From NCBI GenBank assembly GCA_023391625.1, contig JAEWAN010000034.1:124001-188000 (forward strand): a stretch of DNA of 64,000 bases, given 5' to 3'. The notes under the pieces were generated by a model. That model was not told where the DNA came from. It was given only the letters and a program-made list of their open reading frames with translations, and did not search any database. The DNA comes from Bacteroidota bacterium (GTDB taxonomy: Bacteria > Bacteroidota > Bacteroidia > Bacteroidales > Paludibacteraceae). A program made the translations under genes and the position numbers. Shown piece by piece: positions 35,061-43,929 of this stretch (position 1 is the stretch's first letter; each line of letters begins with the position of its first letter).

Positions 35061-36152
35061 TTATGGTTTTCGGAAATGATTGGTTATTTTTTCCAGGAAC
35101 ATTGTTTCTCCGGAGTTAACCCATTCTTTGAAGTGATTATCTTCTTTCCTGTATTGTTTTATGTAATCCAGCAGTCGGTCTATATTAAAAAAAGTATCTG
35201 TAATGCCGTAGCCGGTAGAGGCGGCATCAGAAGCATTAATTTCCTGTTCTATGTGCGCAGGTATCATCATAACCGGTTTTTTAAGATAGAAAGCTTCACA
35301 TATAGACTCGAAACCGGCAGTGGAGATATATCCTTTACAACTTGCCATGTATTTAATAAATTTTTTATCGTCAAGCTGGTAGAATGTCAGTTTGCTGTCT
35401 ATTTCCCATTTCTGAGGGGCATCTTTCTTGTCCCAGAAGCAGCGTAGCTTAATATCCGGATTTTTAGCATGCCACTCTCTGATTTCACTTTCGTAACCGG
35501 AATTGACCATGTACACCAAAATAAAATCTTCTTCGGTAGGAGTGGCTTCAAGCACTTCTTTTCTTAGCAAAGGGGGAACTACGGATATTTTTTCATCCAG
35601 GCTATCTTCCATGGGATAAAAAGACAATGCAAGATTCCGGGTTGCTCCGAGGGTATTTACATACGTGTGCAGCCGCAGAAGCATCATTTCATTTTTTGTG
35701 CTTTTGGCAAAATTGTAGTCCGGATGGTTTATTAAAAACTGATGGCCTATGTTGATAAAAGGAATTTTGATCTTATACCGTAAAAAAGTAAAAGCGGAAA
35801 ATACTTCGTAGAAGCTTATGACGGCATCCGGTTGCTGCTCCACGATCCGGTCATGAATAAACTCAATGCTTTTTCTGTATTTTTTTAATTGCCTTATTTC
35901 CGCATTGTATAGAATGGAGCGGAAAAGATTTACGCCTTTGTTGTTTTTTTTATACCGGAAAGTGAATGTAGCGAATTTTAATACGGGACACCCTATGTTG
36001 TTAAGAAAAAAAGACGGGATTTCCCGTTCTTTACTTTCTCCTAAAAGTATTTCTGACACTTCGTGCCCGTTTCGCCGGAGCATATCAGCCAGTGCGATGG
36101 CCTGTGTCAGATGACCTCGTCCTTCACTTTGTACGATAAACAGATATTTCAT
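35061..36152 (-). CDS. GT28/MurG-like glycosyltransferase, probable glycolipid synthase
   Basis: This 363-residue GT-B protein begins with the MurG/monogalactosyldiacylglycerol-synthase-like loop SEGRGHLTQA (residues ~9-18). Its C-terminal half has the nucleotide-sugar site GYISTAGFESICEAFYLKKP, then PAHIEQEINA. It has no signal peptide or membrane segment and probably works on the inner face of the membrane. It overlaps the PlcP-like gene by four bases (ATGA), so the two are made together. With PlcP freeing diacylglycerol, this enzyme is the obvious candidate to glycosylate it. The lipid acceptor is inferred from context only. Confidence 0.75.
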   Translation of the reverse strand: MKYLFIVQSEGRGHLTQAIALADMLRRNGHEVSEILLGESKEREIPSFFLNNIGCPVLKFATFTFRYKKNNKGVNLFRSILYNAEIRQLKKYRKSIEFIHDRIVEQQPDAVISFYEVFSAFTFLRYKIKIPFINIGHQFLINHPDYNFAKSTKNEMMLLRLHTYVNTLGATRNLALSFYPMEDSLDEKISVVPPLLRKEVLEATPTEEDFILVYMVNSGYESEIREWHAKNPDIKLRCFWDKKDAPQKWEIDSKLTFYQLDDKKFIKYMASCKGYISTAGFESICEAFYLKKPVMMIPAHIEQEINASDAASTGYGITDTFFNIDRLLDYIKQYRKEDNHFKEWVNSGETMFLEKITNHFRKP

Positions 36153-36931
36153 ATAACAAAACGTATAGGCGTTGATTTAGATTCTTCTATAAATGTGGTA
36201 TAGTCCTTTATTTCCCAGTTGCCATTATAATCTTCGGTCAGTGCGGTGAGAGATTCTACCCAGTCGCCGGAATTCAGATATGTAATGTCGTCATATTTAC
36301 TTATGGCTGCCTGGTGTATGTGCCCGCATATCACAGCTTCACAACCGTTTTCTTTGGCCACGGAAGCTATATGTTGCCCAAAGTCGCTGATGTATGAAAC
36401 CGATGCCTTGACTTTTGATTTCACCTTACGTGAAAGGGCGTAATATGTTTTTCCCTTTTGGGTTCTTTTTTCGTTATAAACGTTATTGATCCATAATAAA
36501 GCTCCATATGCTACATCTCCTATTTTAGACAACCAGCTGAATCGGGAAGTTATGTGGTCAAACACATCTCCGTGCAACACATAATAACGTTTCCCGTTGC
36601 TGGAGTAAATATAATCTTTTACAATTTCAATATTTTCAAAATGTACCGGTATGATGTTATCTAAAAAATCATCATGATTTCCCCGGATATATATAATTTT
36701 GGTGTTGTACTGGAGCTTTAGCAAAAGAGAGATAAAGTCGGAATGTTCTTTTTTCCATTTGGATTTTTTACCCCGTTTCAGATTCCATCCGTCGATGATG
36801 TCGCCACACAAAATCAACGTGTCACAGGTGTTCTGTTTAAGAAAATGCGTGACTTCTTTGGCTTTAGACCATTTAAACCCTAAGTGTATGTCTGAAAGTA
36901 CAATTGTTTTGTGGTGTTTCTTTGTGTTCAT
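36149..36931 (-). CDS. PlcP-like calcineurin-type metallophosphoesterase (putative phospholipase C)
   Basis: A 260-residue cytosolic metallophosphoesterase with the full metal set: SDIHLG (D14, H16), CGDIIDGW (D44), GNHDD (N84, H85), LHGD (H120) and CGHIH (H204, H206). The patterns GDIIDGWNL, LSKIGDVAYGALLWIN, YLNSGDWVESLTAL and RKVKSKVKASVSYISDF follow the PlcP family of rhizobia and marine bacteria more closely than LpxH. PlcP removes head groups from phospholipids under phosphate starvation. It lies between phoR and a coupled glycosyltransferase. An alternative is a UDP-diacylglucosamine hydrolase, a common automatic label for this family. Confidence 0.75.
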   Translation of the reverse strand: MNTKKHHKTIVLSDIHLGFKWSKAKEVTHFLKQNTCDTLILCGDIIDGWNLKRGKKSKWKKEHSDFISLLLKLQYNTKIIYIRGNHDDFLDNIIPVHFENIEIVKDYIYSSNGKRYYVLHGDVFDHITSRFSWLSKIGDVAYGALLWINNVYNEKRTQKGKTYYALSRKVKSKVKASVSYISDFGQHIASVAKENGCEAVICGHIHQAAISKYDDITYLNSGDWVESLTALTEDYNGNWEIKDYTTFIEESKSTPIRFVI

Positions 36932-37038
36932 AGAATTATGCTTTAAATTCAGAACAAAAGAAACAACTCGTTATGACGTTGTGTTTATGATTTGGTTAAG
37001 AATTAATTAAGTTTAATGGCAGCAAGCCTTTTGTGTTA

Positions 37039-38772
37039 TTATTTCTTTTTTATTGTAAAAAGAAATTGTAGTCCTCCCCGTGCATGGATTTTGGCTTCGA
37101 TTTTTCCTTTATGAAACAGCACGGCGTTTCTAACGATAGACAGTCCCAGCCCGGAGCCCCCTGTGGCCCGTGTACGTCCGGAATCGACCCGGTAAAAGCG
37201 CTCAAAAATTTTATTGATATGTTCTTTGTTCACTCCTTTGCCGGTATCATAATATGAAAAATAGTGGTAATCTCTGTCTTCCAGATAGTGATTTATGTGT
37301 ATTTCCGTGTTATCGCCCGCATACTTAATAGTATTGTCCATCAGGTTACGGAAAATGGAATATAATAAAGATGTATTTCCCGTGATGATGGTGTTCGGGT
37401 CTATGGATACGGTCACGCTTATTCCATGCTGTTGCAAGCGCTCTGACAGGTCAAGCGTGAGGTCATTTATTAACTGATTAATATCTACGTTTTCCATAGG
37501 GAAAAGAGTAGGGGCTTCTTCTATTTTGCTTATCAGGCTCACATCATCAATAAGCTCAGCCAACCGTGCGGATTGGAGGAATGCACGGTTTATAAATTGT
37601 TTCTGCATGGCTGGCGGGAATTTATCTTCCATCAGCGATTCCAGGTAAGCATGGATACTTGTTACCGGAGTTTTCAGCTCGTGAGCTATATTGCTGGTCA
37701 TTTGTTGTTTGAGCTGGCGGGTTTGCTCCGTTTCCGTTATGTCACGGATTGTAATTTCAAAACTTTTATCCTCGAATATTACTGTTTGTATTGCGTATAT
37801 TTTTTCATTTTTATCCACATGATATTCAAACTGGTTTTGCTGCCGTTCCTTGTCTTTGTTGAAGTCAATAACAGGTTGGAATATCTCGTAATTGAAAATG
37901 GTACTGATATCTGATATTTCGGTAGTGTCAAGCACAAGGTTCAGGAAGTACATGAAATGGGTATTTGCATATATCTTCTTGAAATCCGGAGAAAAAACAC
38001 AAATCCCCTTTTCGGAATACTGAAAATGCATAATAAGTTTTTCCCGTTCTATTTCTGTTTGCTTGATGCTGGCCTCCTTTTGTTTGAAAATATCCATGAT
38101 TTCTTCCCCTATTTCCCCTAACTCATCGTCCGGGAAATGGATATCGGCGGAGAGCACTTCATTGTTTTTTATTTTCGTAGTGAAATTTTTAAGCTGTAAA
38201 ATGGATTTCTCAAAACGGTCTGACACAAAATGCATGAATATCAGTACTATGATAAAGAGCAGGACGGTGATGTATATAAAATATCTGCTGGCTTTCAGCA
38301 TGTTTTTCGTATGGATGTCAAAGGGGAGCGCTACCCGTATATAATAATCGTCATAATGTTTCGCATAATAAATATATGGTTGTTGGGTAGAAGCGGAAGT
38401 CCGTATGTTGATACCGTACGCTTCTTTTAATGCGTTTTGAATTTCAGGGCGGTTTAAATGGTTTTCAGATACTGATAAGTTAGGTATATCTTTATCATAT
38501 AATACCTTTCCTGCATCATTAATAATGGATATACGTACGTTGTCCAGCAGGAAAATATCAAAATCGCTTAACAGATAGAATGTACTGTCTTGTAAATTGT
38601 GAAGTTGTATGTATTTGTAGGTGATGTTGACGTAATCGTCTAAAGTGGCCTCAATGGTTTCTAACCGTTCCTGCTTTTCATTCTGTTGCTGCACCACTAC
38701 GATACAGGCTGTGAATATACTGAAGAGTATGAAAAAATAGAAGAACAAACGTTGTTGATATGATATTTTCAT
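37039..38772 (-). CDS. phoR: PhoR-like sensor histidine kinase
   Basis: A 577-residue membrane kinase. TM1 lies at ~9-27, a periplasmic sensor at ~28-160, TM2 at ~168-187, a HAMP-like linker at ~190-235 and a PAS-like region at ~250-345. HisKA follows with SNIAHELKTPVTSIHAYLES (H364), then HATPase with NLMDNTIKYA, YYDTGKGVN and GGSGLGLSIV. It responds to envelope signals and phosphorylates the OmpR-type regulator encoded 40 bases upstream. The phosphate role rests on position next to pst and phoU and on architecture (TM-sensor-TM-PAS-kinase); the symbol is therefore probable, not certain. Confidence 0.8.
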   Translation of the reverse strand: MKISYQQRLFFYFFILFSIFTACIVVVQQQNEKQERLETIEATLDDYVNITYKYIQLHNLQDSTFYLLSDFDIFLLDNVRISIINDAGKVLYDKDIPNLSVSENHLNRPEIQNALKEAYGINIRTSASTQQPYIYYAKHYDDYYIRVALPFDIHTKNMLKASRYFIYITVLLFIIVLIFMHFVSDRFEKSILQLKNFTTKIKNNEVLSADIHFPDDELGEIGEEIMDIFKQKEASIKQTEIEREKLIMHFQYSEKGICVFSPDFKKIYANTHFMYFLNLVLDTTEISDISTIFNYEIFQPVIDFNKDKERQQNQFEYHVDKNEKIYAIQTVIFEDKSFEITIRDITETEQTRQLKQQMTSNIAHELKTPVTSIHAYLESLMEDKFPPAMQKQFINRAFLQSARLAELIDDVSLISKIEEAPTLFPMENVDINQLINDLTLDLSERLQQHGISVTVSIDPNTIITGNTSLLYSIFRNLMDNTIKYAGDNTEIHINHYLEDRDYHYFSYYDTGKGVNKEHINKIFERFYRVDSGRTRATGGSGLGLSIVRNAVLFHKGKIEAKIHARGGLQFLFTIKKK

Positions 38773-38812
38773 GATTCAGTATCCGATGTAAAGATTGAAA
38801 GCTTTCTTATTA

Positions 38813-39532
38813 TTACTCAGCAGGGATTTTGAATACATAGCCATATCCCGTACGGTTGGTGATCCACTTTCCGTATTCATTGAGTTTTTTTCGCAGACGG
38901 GCTATATGTACATCTACCGTTCTGTCCAGAACAACCAGTCCCTGGTCTTTCCACACTTTATGCAATATATCTTCCCGACTGAAAATTTTACCTTCGTTCT
39001 GAATGAAAAGGGTAAGTATGTCGAACTCGGTTTTGGTTAGTTCTATGGGTGAGCCGTTAACATCGATTGTTTTTAAATCAAAATTAATGTTGAGCCCCTG
39101 GCATTTGAACACGGCATCATTGCTTGCCGTTTCGGCAGAAACCGATGATGACCTTTTGAGTATATTTTTTACTCTGGCTATTACCACTTTGATGGAGAAT
39201 GGTTTGGATATGTAGTCATCGCCACCAATGGAGAAGCCGGTAAGCATGTCATTTTCCGTATTTTTGGCCGTGAGGAAAATTATGGGAACGTTGTTGCCGG
39301 ATTTTCTTAACTGGTCGGCCAGTTTAAATCCGGATAGTCCTCCCATCATAACATCCAGTATCAGTAATTTGTGATCGGGCGATAAAATATCCAGGGCTTC
39401 TTCAGCAGATGCTGCCGTATCTACATGGAATCCTTCATACTCTAAGTTGAATTGCAAAATTTCGCGTATATCTATTTCATCATCTACTACTAAAATAGAT
39501 ATGTGTTCATTTTTAGATGTATTTTCTGCCAT
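38813..39532 (-). CDS. phoB: PhoB-like OmpR-family response regulator
   Basis: A 239-residue regulator with a receiver at residues ~11-125 (DDE at 17-19, D60 in LLILDVMM, lysine in YISKPF) and a C-terminal winged helix (ELTKTEFDILTLFIQNEGKI; VDVHIARLRKKLN; RTGYGYVF). It is the first gene of the run phoB-phoR-plcP-GT. It should bind direct repeats with 11-bp spacing such as those before the porin. A near -7 sequence (TATCTTTA) lies about 15 bases upstream, but no tandem repeat was found at its own promoter. Confidence 0.8.
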   Translation of the reverse strand: MAENTSKNEHISILVVDDEIDIREILQFNLEYEGFHVDTAASAEEALDILSPDHKLLILDVMMGGLSGFKLADQLRKSGNNVPIIFLTAKNTENDMLTGFSIGGDDYISKPFSIKVVIARVKNILKRSSSVSAETASNDAVFKCQGLNINFDLKTIDVNGSPIELTKTEFDILTLFIQNEGKIFSREDILHKVWKDQGLVVLDRTVDVHIARLRKKLNEYGKWITNRTGYGYVFKIPAE

Positions 39533-40003
39533 TGGTAAAAATTTGGGATAAAGATATTATAAAATTATTAATCTTCATACCTTCATTATCTGATATGTAA
39601 AGAAAAATAATTATTACAATAAAGTAATGGGTTTTATTCTGTTATGATTTTTTAGATAAAATTCTGTTTATCAAATTATTTACGACTTTTGGAACATATT
39701 TGCCGTATTTTTTATAATAATCTTTTTTACCTTTGTGTTCATATTTGCATCATCAAAGAATTTCGAAATTGTGTGTTTGATGTACTATGAGATTATTTAG
39801 CTGTCAAGGGCTCTGAGGGGGTATTCTCTTTTAGTACATATTCTATCTGCTTTTAATTTAATATAGTTCTGTTTTCAGGATTTTGAAACGGTTAAGTCCG
39901 ATTCTTGTTATGGATATTCATATTTATCCGTAACTATAGCTGTACGCTTAAATGGTTTCTGAAAAGCTGTTGTATTTATGTAGGTAATAAATAAGAGAAT
40001 GTC
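39533..40003. other. 471-bp divergent region between phoB and the lipid-pathway operon
   Basis: A plus-strand -7 element TACCTTTG lies at 39728-39735, leaving a leader of about 260 bases before ATG 40004. A TTTG at 39699-39702 could be its -33 box, with spacing slightly long. No long stem, riboswitch pattern or small gene was recognised in this leader. No Pho-box-like tandem repeat was seen. Confidence 0.45.
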
Positions 40004-40291
40004 ATGAGAATCGCTATTCTGCTGGAAAATGAAAATTTTATAGGTGGCACTATGGTACAAGCCTATGCCTTTAATGTAGAAGATGATGTAATTACCAGTT
40101 TTGCAGAGGAACTACTGGCGGTCAATAATATTTATTATCTCGTATGCTGGTTATTAGGCAAGAATATAAAGGAAATCTTTGTGAAACGCTGTGACGAACG
40201 TCTGAAGGATTATTTAAAGAAAATAGATGTATCGGTCAGGACTCTGGATGAGATTAAAGATAATCCTATATTAAAAAAGTTCGTACTGTAA
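40004..40291 (+). CDS. Small protein of unknown function heading the lipid-pathway operon
   Basis: A 95-residue soluble protein starting MRIAILLENENFIGGTM. Its size and order of segments (short N-terminal strand, YAFNVEDDVI, a helix, LLGKNIKEIFVKRCDERLKD, then VSVRTLDEIKDNPIL) faintly recall NifX/NafY-type metallocluster-binding folds, but no cluster-binding residues can be assigned, so this is only a hint. It lies 52 bases before the acyltransferase gene and shares its promoter. Confidence 0.5.
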   Translation: MRIAILLENENFIGGTMVQAYAFNVEDDVITSFAEELLAVNNIYYLVCWLLGKNIKEIFVKRCDERLKDYLKKIDVSVRTLDEIKDNPILKKFVL

Positions 40292-40343
40292 GTTTTAGCA
40301 CAAGAAAGGAATAAAAATAGAAAAGACGAAAAAATAGACAAGC

Positions 40344-41711
40344 ATGAAACAAGGTAAGGATGTGGAATCAGTCCGTCCGGGCTGGTTTTTTAAGTTGCTG
40401 AATACATATATACGTTTTTTCCTTAGCCGTTTCTATTTTCGGAAAGTTTATTCGGTTGCTGCAGAAAATATTCCACAGCACTGTCCTGTTATGGTAATAT
40501 CAAACCATCAGAATAGTTTGTGCGACCCTCTGTGCCTGCTGCTGGACATTCCCACGCGTAAGGAACGGAAGTTCCGTGTCATAACCCGTGGGAGCGCTTT
40601 TAATAATAAAATGATTAATCGTTTCCTCAGATGGCTGGGGCTCTTGCCTGCATACCGCTTGGCGGTGGATGGAGAGGAAGCTTTGGAGAATAATACGGGA
40701 ACCTTTGAGGCTGTGAGTGAGGAACTGCTTCATGACGGTACGGTTATTATTTTTCCGGAAGGTAAGCATCAGAATAAGCACTGGTTAGGAGAATTTTCCA
40801 GTGGTTACCTTCGTATGCTTTTTGATGCGGCGGCAAAGAGCAATTATGAAAAAGAGTTGTTTATATTGCCTACCTGTAACCATTATTCCGACTATTTTGC
40901 AATGAGGGGGGAGATGCTTATTGCATATGGTACTCCCATTTCTTTGAAACCTTATTATGAGTTATATAAAACAAAGCCCCGGACTGCTCAGAGGCAGGTA
41001 AACGCTTTGGCAAGGCAACGGGTATCGGAAATGATGTTGAATATTACGGATTTGAAAGATTATGATTCCATTGATTTTATCCGTAATACATATGGTAGAA
41101 ATTTTGCTCGGAAAAATTCACTGAATCCGGATGTTCTTCCGGAAAAATTGGAATCAGATAAAAAACTGGTGGCATGTCTGGAAAGTTTAAAAGTGGAGAA
41201 CGGTGAACTTGTCGGACACCTGTATGAAGATGTCCGTAAGCTGGAGGCCGATATTCGGAAAATGAAAATTGAGGAGACCGATTTTGATAAAAAGTGTTCG
41301 TTCCTGAAAATTTTATGTAAAGGATTGCTTTTCGTCTTGTTGTTTCCTTTATTCCTGTTCTCTTATGTGCCTAATTTGCTTAATATCTATGTCCCGCATA
41401 TTATAAACAGGAAAGTAAAAGACCCGATGATGCACAGCGCTGTACGTATTCTTGTTACGACATTGCTGACCGTGCCTGTAACTTGTGTGTTGATTCTGGT
41501 TTTGCTTTGGGTCTTTACAGGTTCGCTGGTGGTTATGCTGCTTGGAGTAGCGCTTATGCCTTTGCAGGCGCTTTTCTTTATTTCTTATAGCAATGCTTGG
41601 AGAAGATGGAGAGCTTGCTTAAAATTTTATTTGTTGAAAAGGCAGGGAGCTATTGACGGACTGGCCGAGCGTCGGAATCATATTTATGAAATATTGGATA
41701 CACTATTATAA
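40344..41711 (+). CDS. Membrane-associated lysophospholipid-type acyltransferase
   Basis: A 455-residue PlsC-superfamily protein. The catalytic block is VISNHQNSLCDPL (residues ~52-64), the HX5D form seen in Bacteroidota acyltransferases in place of HX4D, followed by FRVITRGSAFNNKMINRFLR and VIIFPEGKHQNKHW. The C-terminal part has a charged helix (LYEDVRKLEADIRKMKIEE) and then three or four membrane segments between ~325 and 430. It transfers an acyl chain to a lipid or other acceptor. As the first enzyme of the operon it may load the special acyl product onto a lipid. Confidence 0.8.
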   Translation: MKQGKDVESVRPGWFFKLLNTYIRFFLSRFYFRKVYSVAAENIPQHCPVMVISNHQNSLCDPLCLLLDIPTRKERKFRVITRGSAFNNKMINRFLRWLGLLPAYRLAVDGEEALENNTGTFEAVSEELLHDGTVIIFPEGKHQNKHWLGEFSSGYLRMLFDAAAKSNYEKELFILPTCNHYSDYFAMRGEMLIAYGTPISLKPYYELYKTKPRTAQRQVNALARQRVSEMMLNITDLKDYDSIDFIRNTYGRNFARKNSLNPDVLPEKLESDKKLVACLESLKVENGELVGHLYEDVRKLEADIRKMKIEETDFDKKCSFLKILCKGLLFVLLFPLFLFSYVPNLLNIYVPHIINRKVKDPMMHSAVRILVTTLLTVPVTCVLILVLLWVFTGSLVVMLLGVALMPLQALFFISYSNAWRRWRACLKFYLLKRQGAIDGLAERRNHIYEILDTLL

Positions 41712-41738
41712 AGTCTAAAAATAAAAAACAGAAAGAAT

Positions 41739-42959
41739 ATGAAAAGAAGAGTGGTAATAACGGGAATGGGTATTTATTCTTGTTTAGGACAAAATCTGGA
41801 TGAGGTACGGCAGTCGTTGTACCAAGGAAAGTCGGGCATTATATTGGATCCTGTCCGTAAAGAAATGGGATTCCGTTCCGGGCTGACGGCAAAACTTGAA
41901 GTTCCTAACCTGAAAGGGATTTTAAGCCGCAACCAGCGGGTATATATTGCAGAGGAGGGTGCATATGCATATATGGCTACCGCAGAGGCTTTGAAAAACG
42001 CAGGTTTGGATCAGGATTATATGGATACTCACGAAGTGGGAATATTATATGGTAACGACAGCAGCGCGGAAGCGGTGGTTAAAAGTGTGGATATTATGCG
42101 TGACAAAAAGGACACCACGTTGATAGGTTCCGGTTCTATTTTCCAGTCGATGAACTCAACCGTAACTATGAATTTGGCTTGCCTTTTCAAACTGAAAGGT
42201 ATCAATCTGACCGTTTCCGGGGCTTGTGCCAGTGGGTCGCATGCCATTGGGCTGGGCGCTCTGTTAATCCAGTGGGGGTTGCAGGATTGTATCGTATGTG
42301 GCGGTGCGCAGGAAGTGAACCCGTTTTCAGTAGGCAGTTTTGACGGAATCAGTGCTTTTTCTGTCCGTGAGAATGAACCTGAAAGGGCTTCCAGACCTTT
42401 TGACCGCGACCGTGACGGACTTGTGCCGGGAGGAGGAGCGGCTACGGTGATTATAGAAAGTTATGAATCTGCGGTGAAACGGGGTGCGCCCATTTTAGCG
42501 GAAGTCTGCGGATATGGTTTTTCTTCTAACGGCGACCATATATCAGTACCTAATGTGGATGGGCCAAGCCGTTCTCTGGAAATGGCGCTCAGACAATCTG
42601 GCATTGATATTCGTGAAATAGGTTATGTAAATGCTCACGCTACTTCAACTCCGGTAGGAGATAAGAATGAAGCGAAAGCGATAGCCAATGTTTTCGGTGA
42701 TTATAAACCGGAAGTAACTTCTACCAAATCAATGACAGGACATGAAATGTGGATGGCCGGAGCGAGTGAGATTGTTTATTCCATGCTGATGATGAAGAAT
42801 AATTTTATTGCTCCGAATCTTAATTTTGAGAATCCGGACGAGGATTCGGCTAAGTTAAATATCCCTGTCCGGAGACTGGATAAACATTTTGACGTGTTTT
42901 TGTCCAACTCATTTGGTTTCGGGGGAACCAATTCCACTTTGATTGTAAAGAATTTGTAA
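41739..42959 (+). CDS. Beta-ketoacyl-ACP synthase (KAS I/II type)
   Basis: A 406-residue condensing enzyme. The active-site cysteine is C163 in TVSGACASGSHAIGLG, the first histidine lies in YVNAHATSTPVGD and the second in STKSMTGHEMWMAGASE. The C-terminal LSNSFGFGGTNSTLIV motif is intact. All three catalytic residues are present, so it should be a full extending ketosynthase and not a chain-length factor. It is the only ketosynthase in the operon, whereas aryl-polyene loci normally carry two or three. It lies 27 bases after the acyltransferase gene. Confidence 0.92.
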   Translation: MKRRVVITGMGIYSCLGQNLDEVRQSLYQGKSGIILDPVRKEMGFRSGLTAKLEVPNLKGILSRNQRVYIAEEGAYAYMATAEALKNAGLDQDYMDTHEVGILYGNDSSAEAVVKSVDIMRDKKDTTLIGSGSIFQSMNSTVTMNLACLFKLKGINLTVSGACASGSHAIGLGALLIQWGLQDCIVCGGAQEVNPFSVGSFDGISAFSVRENEPERASRPFDRDRDGLVPGGGAATVIIESYESAVKRGAPILAEVCGYGFSSNGDHISVPNVDGPSRSLEMALRQSGIDIREIGYVNAHATSTPVGDKNEAKAIANVFGDYKPEVTSTKSMTGHEMWMAGASEIVYSMLMMKNNFIAPNLNFENPDEDSAKLNIPVRRLDKHFDVFLSNSFGFGGTNSTLIVKNL

Positions 42960-43010
42960 GATCATTAAATATATAAATTATAGTATCAATTTTTATAAAA
43001 CAGACAGAAT

Positions 43011-43253
43011 ATGGAAAAACAAGAACTTATTAGTAGAGTGAATGAAGTTTTGGCAGAAGAATTTGAAAAAGAACTTGCTGTTATAACTTCGGATGCCAAT
43101 ATTAAGGAAACTCTTGAGCTTGATAGCTTAAGCCTGGTAGATATGGTTGCCTTGATAGAATCTGAATTTGGTGTGAAAATCAAGAGTCAGGAGATAGCTA
43201 CCATTCAGACATTTAATAGTTTGTACGACTTTATTGCGGACAGGTTGGCTTAA
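43011..43253 (+). CDS. Acyl carrier protein
   Basis: An 80-residue ACP with the phosphopantetheine site in LELDSLSLVDMVALIE (S39). It carries intermediates of the pathway operon and is distinct in sequence from housekeeping AcpP, which usually has ADSLD. It lies directly after the ketosynthase gene, the usual arrangement for a dedicated pathway. Confidence 0.92.
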   Translation: MEKQELISRVNEVLAEEFEKELAVITSDANIKETLELDSLSLVDMVALIESEFGVKIKSQEIATIQTFNSLYDFIADRLA

Positions 43254-43442
43254 AAATAGTTTTTAATCCGCATTAGAAAATAGTAGGACACGGGTGTTTC
43301 CGGTTAGTATTAGCTTATCGGGTTTTGTATTCAAAAAGATTTCTGATAGTCGGTGAGCTTTATTATACCGGGATATTCGTGTAAAACTGTATATTGATAC
43401 AATTGTAACCTTGCCTTAACGGATTATAAAATAAAAAGATGA

Positions 43443-43868
43443 ATGAATAAGTCTGAAAAATTATCAGTCAAAACTTCGGTTGATATCCATTTTTACGATG
43501 TGGATTCCGTGCAGATAGTGTGGCACGGAAATTATCTCAAATACATGGAAAATGGGCGTGAAGCCTTTGGTAAAGAATACGGTATTGAGTACATGGATAT
43601 TTATCGTAACGGGTACATTGTCCCGATTGTCGATTTGAAGGTCAGGTATATTGAAACCGTTCGTTTAGGTGAAAATCTAATTGTAGAAACCATATACCGT
43701 CCAGTGAAGTCGGCTAAATTGATATTTGATTATGTTATATACAGGGCTTCGGATCGGTCTGTTGTAATGAGGGCGGAGACCACCCAGCTTTTTATGACAA
43801 AAGAAGGTGAGTTTGAAGTTTCTTCACCTGATTTTTATCGGGAGTGGAAAGAGCGCTGGGGAGCATAA
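43443..43868 (+). CDS. Acyl-CoA/ACP thioesterase, 4-hydroxybenzoyl-CoA thioesterase family
   Basis: A 141-residue hot-dog enzyme with the YbgC/4HBT signature VDIHFYDVDSVQIVWHGNYL followed by YMENGREAF. The aspartate of DVDSVQIVWH is the usual catalytic residue. It probably releases or transfers the acyl chain from the carrier. A 189-base gap separates it from the ACP gene, the largest in the operon; no promoter or terminator was recognised there. Confidence 0.85.
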   Translation: MNKSEKLSVKTSVDIHFYDVDSVQIVWHGNYLKYMENGREAFGKEYGIEYMDIYRNGYIVPIVDLKVRYIETVRLGENLIVETIYRPVKSAKLIFDYVIYRASDRSVVMRAETTQLFMTKEGEFEVSSPDFYREWKERWGA

Positions 43869-43929
43869 TGGTATAAAAAATGGTTTTGTGAATTTTTCTT
43901 CTTCATTCGGATAATAATAACATTAAGTC

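Noticed and set aside
34870..35079. Plus-strand small gene between porin and glycosyltransferase
   Set aside because: Composition is implausible, no homologue is recognised, and the end overlaps the glycosyltransferase gene on the other strand.
36149..36931. LpxH (UDP-2,3-diacylglucosamine diphosphatase)
   Set aside because: The fold and metal motifs are shared, but the segments GDIIDGW, GDVAYGALLWIN and NSGDWVESLTAL, the coupled glycosyltransferase and the phosphate locus favour PlcP. LpxH is kept only as an alternative.
36932..37038. Pho-box-like tandem repeat before the PlcP-like gene
   Set aside because: TTATGA recurs at 36971 and 36985, but with a 14-base period and no match to the porin-site 11-mer. 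The pair may be co-transcribed with phoBR instead.
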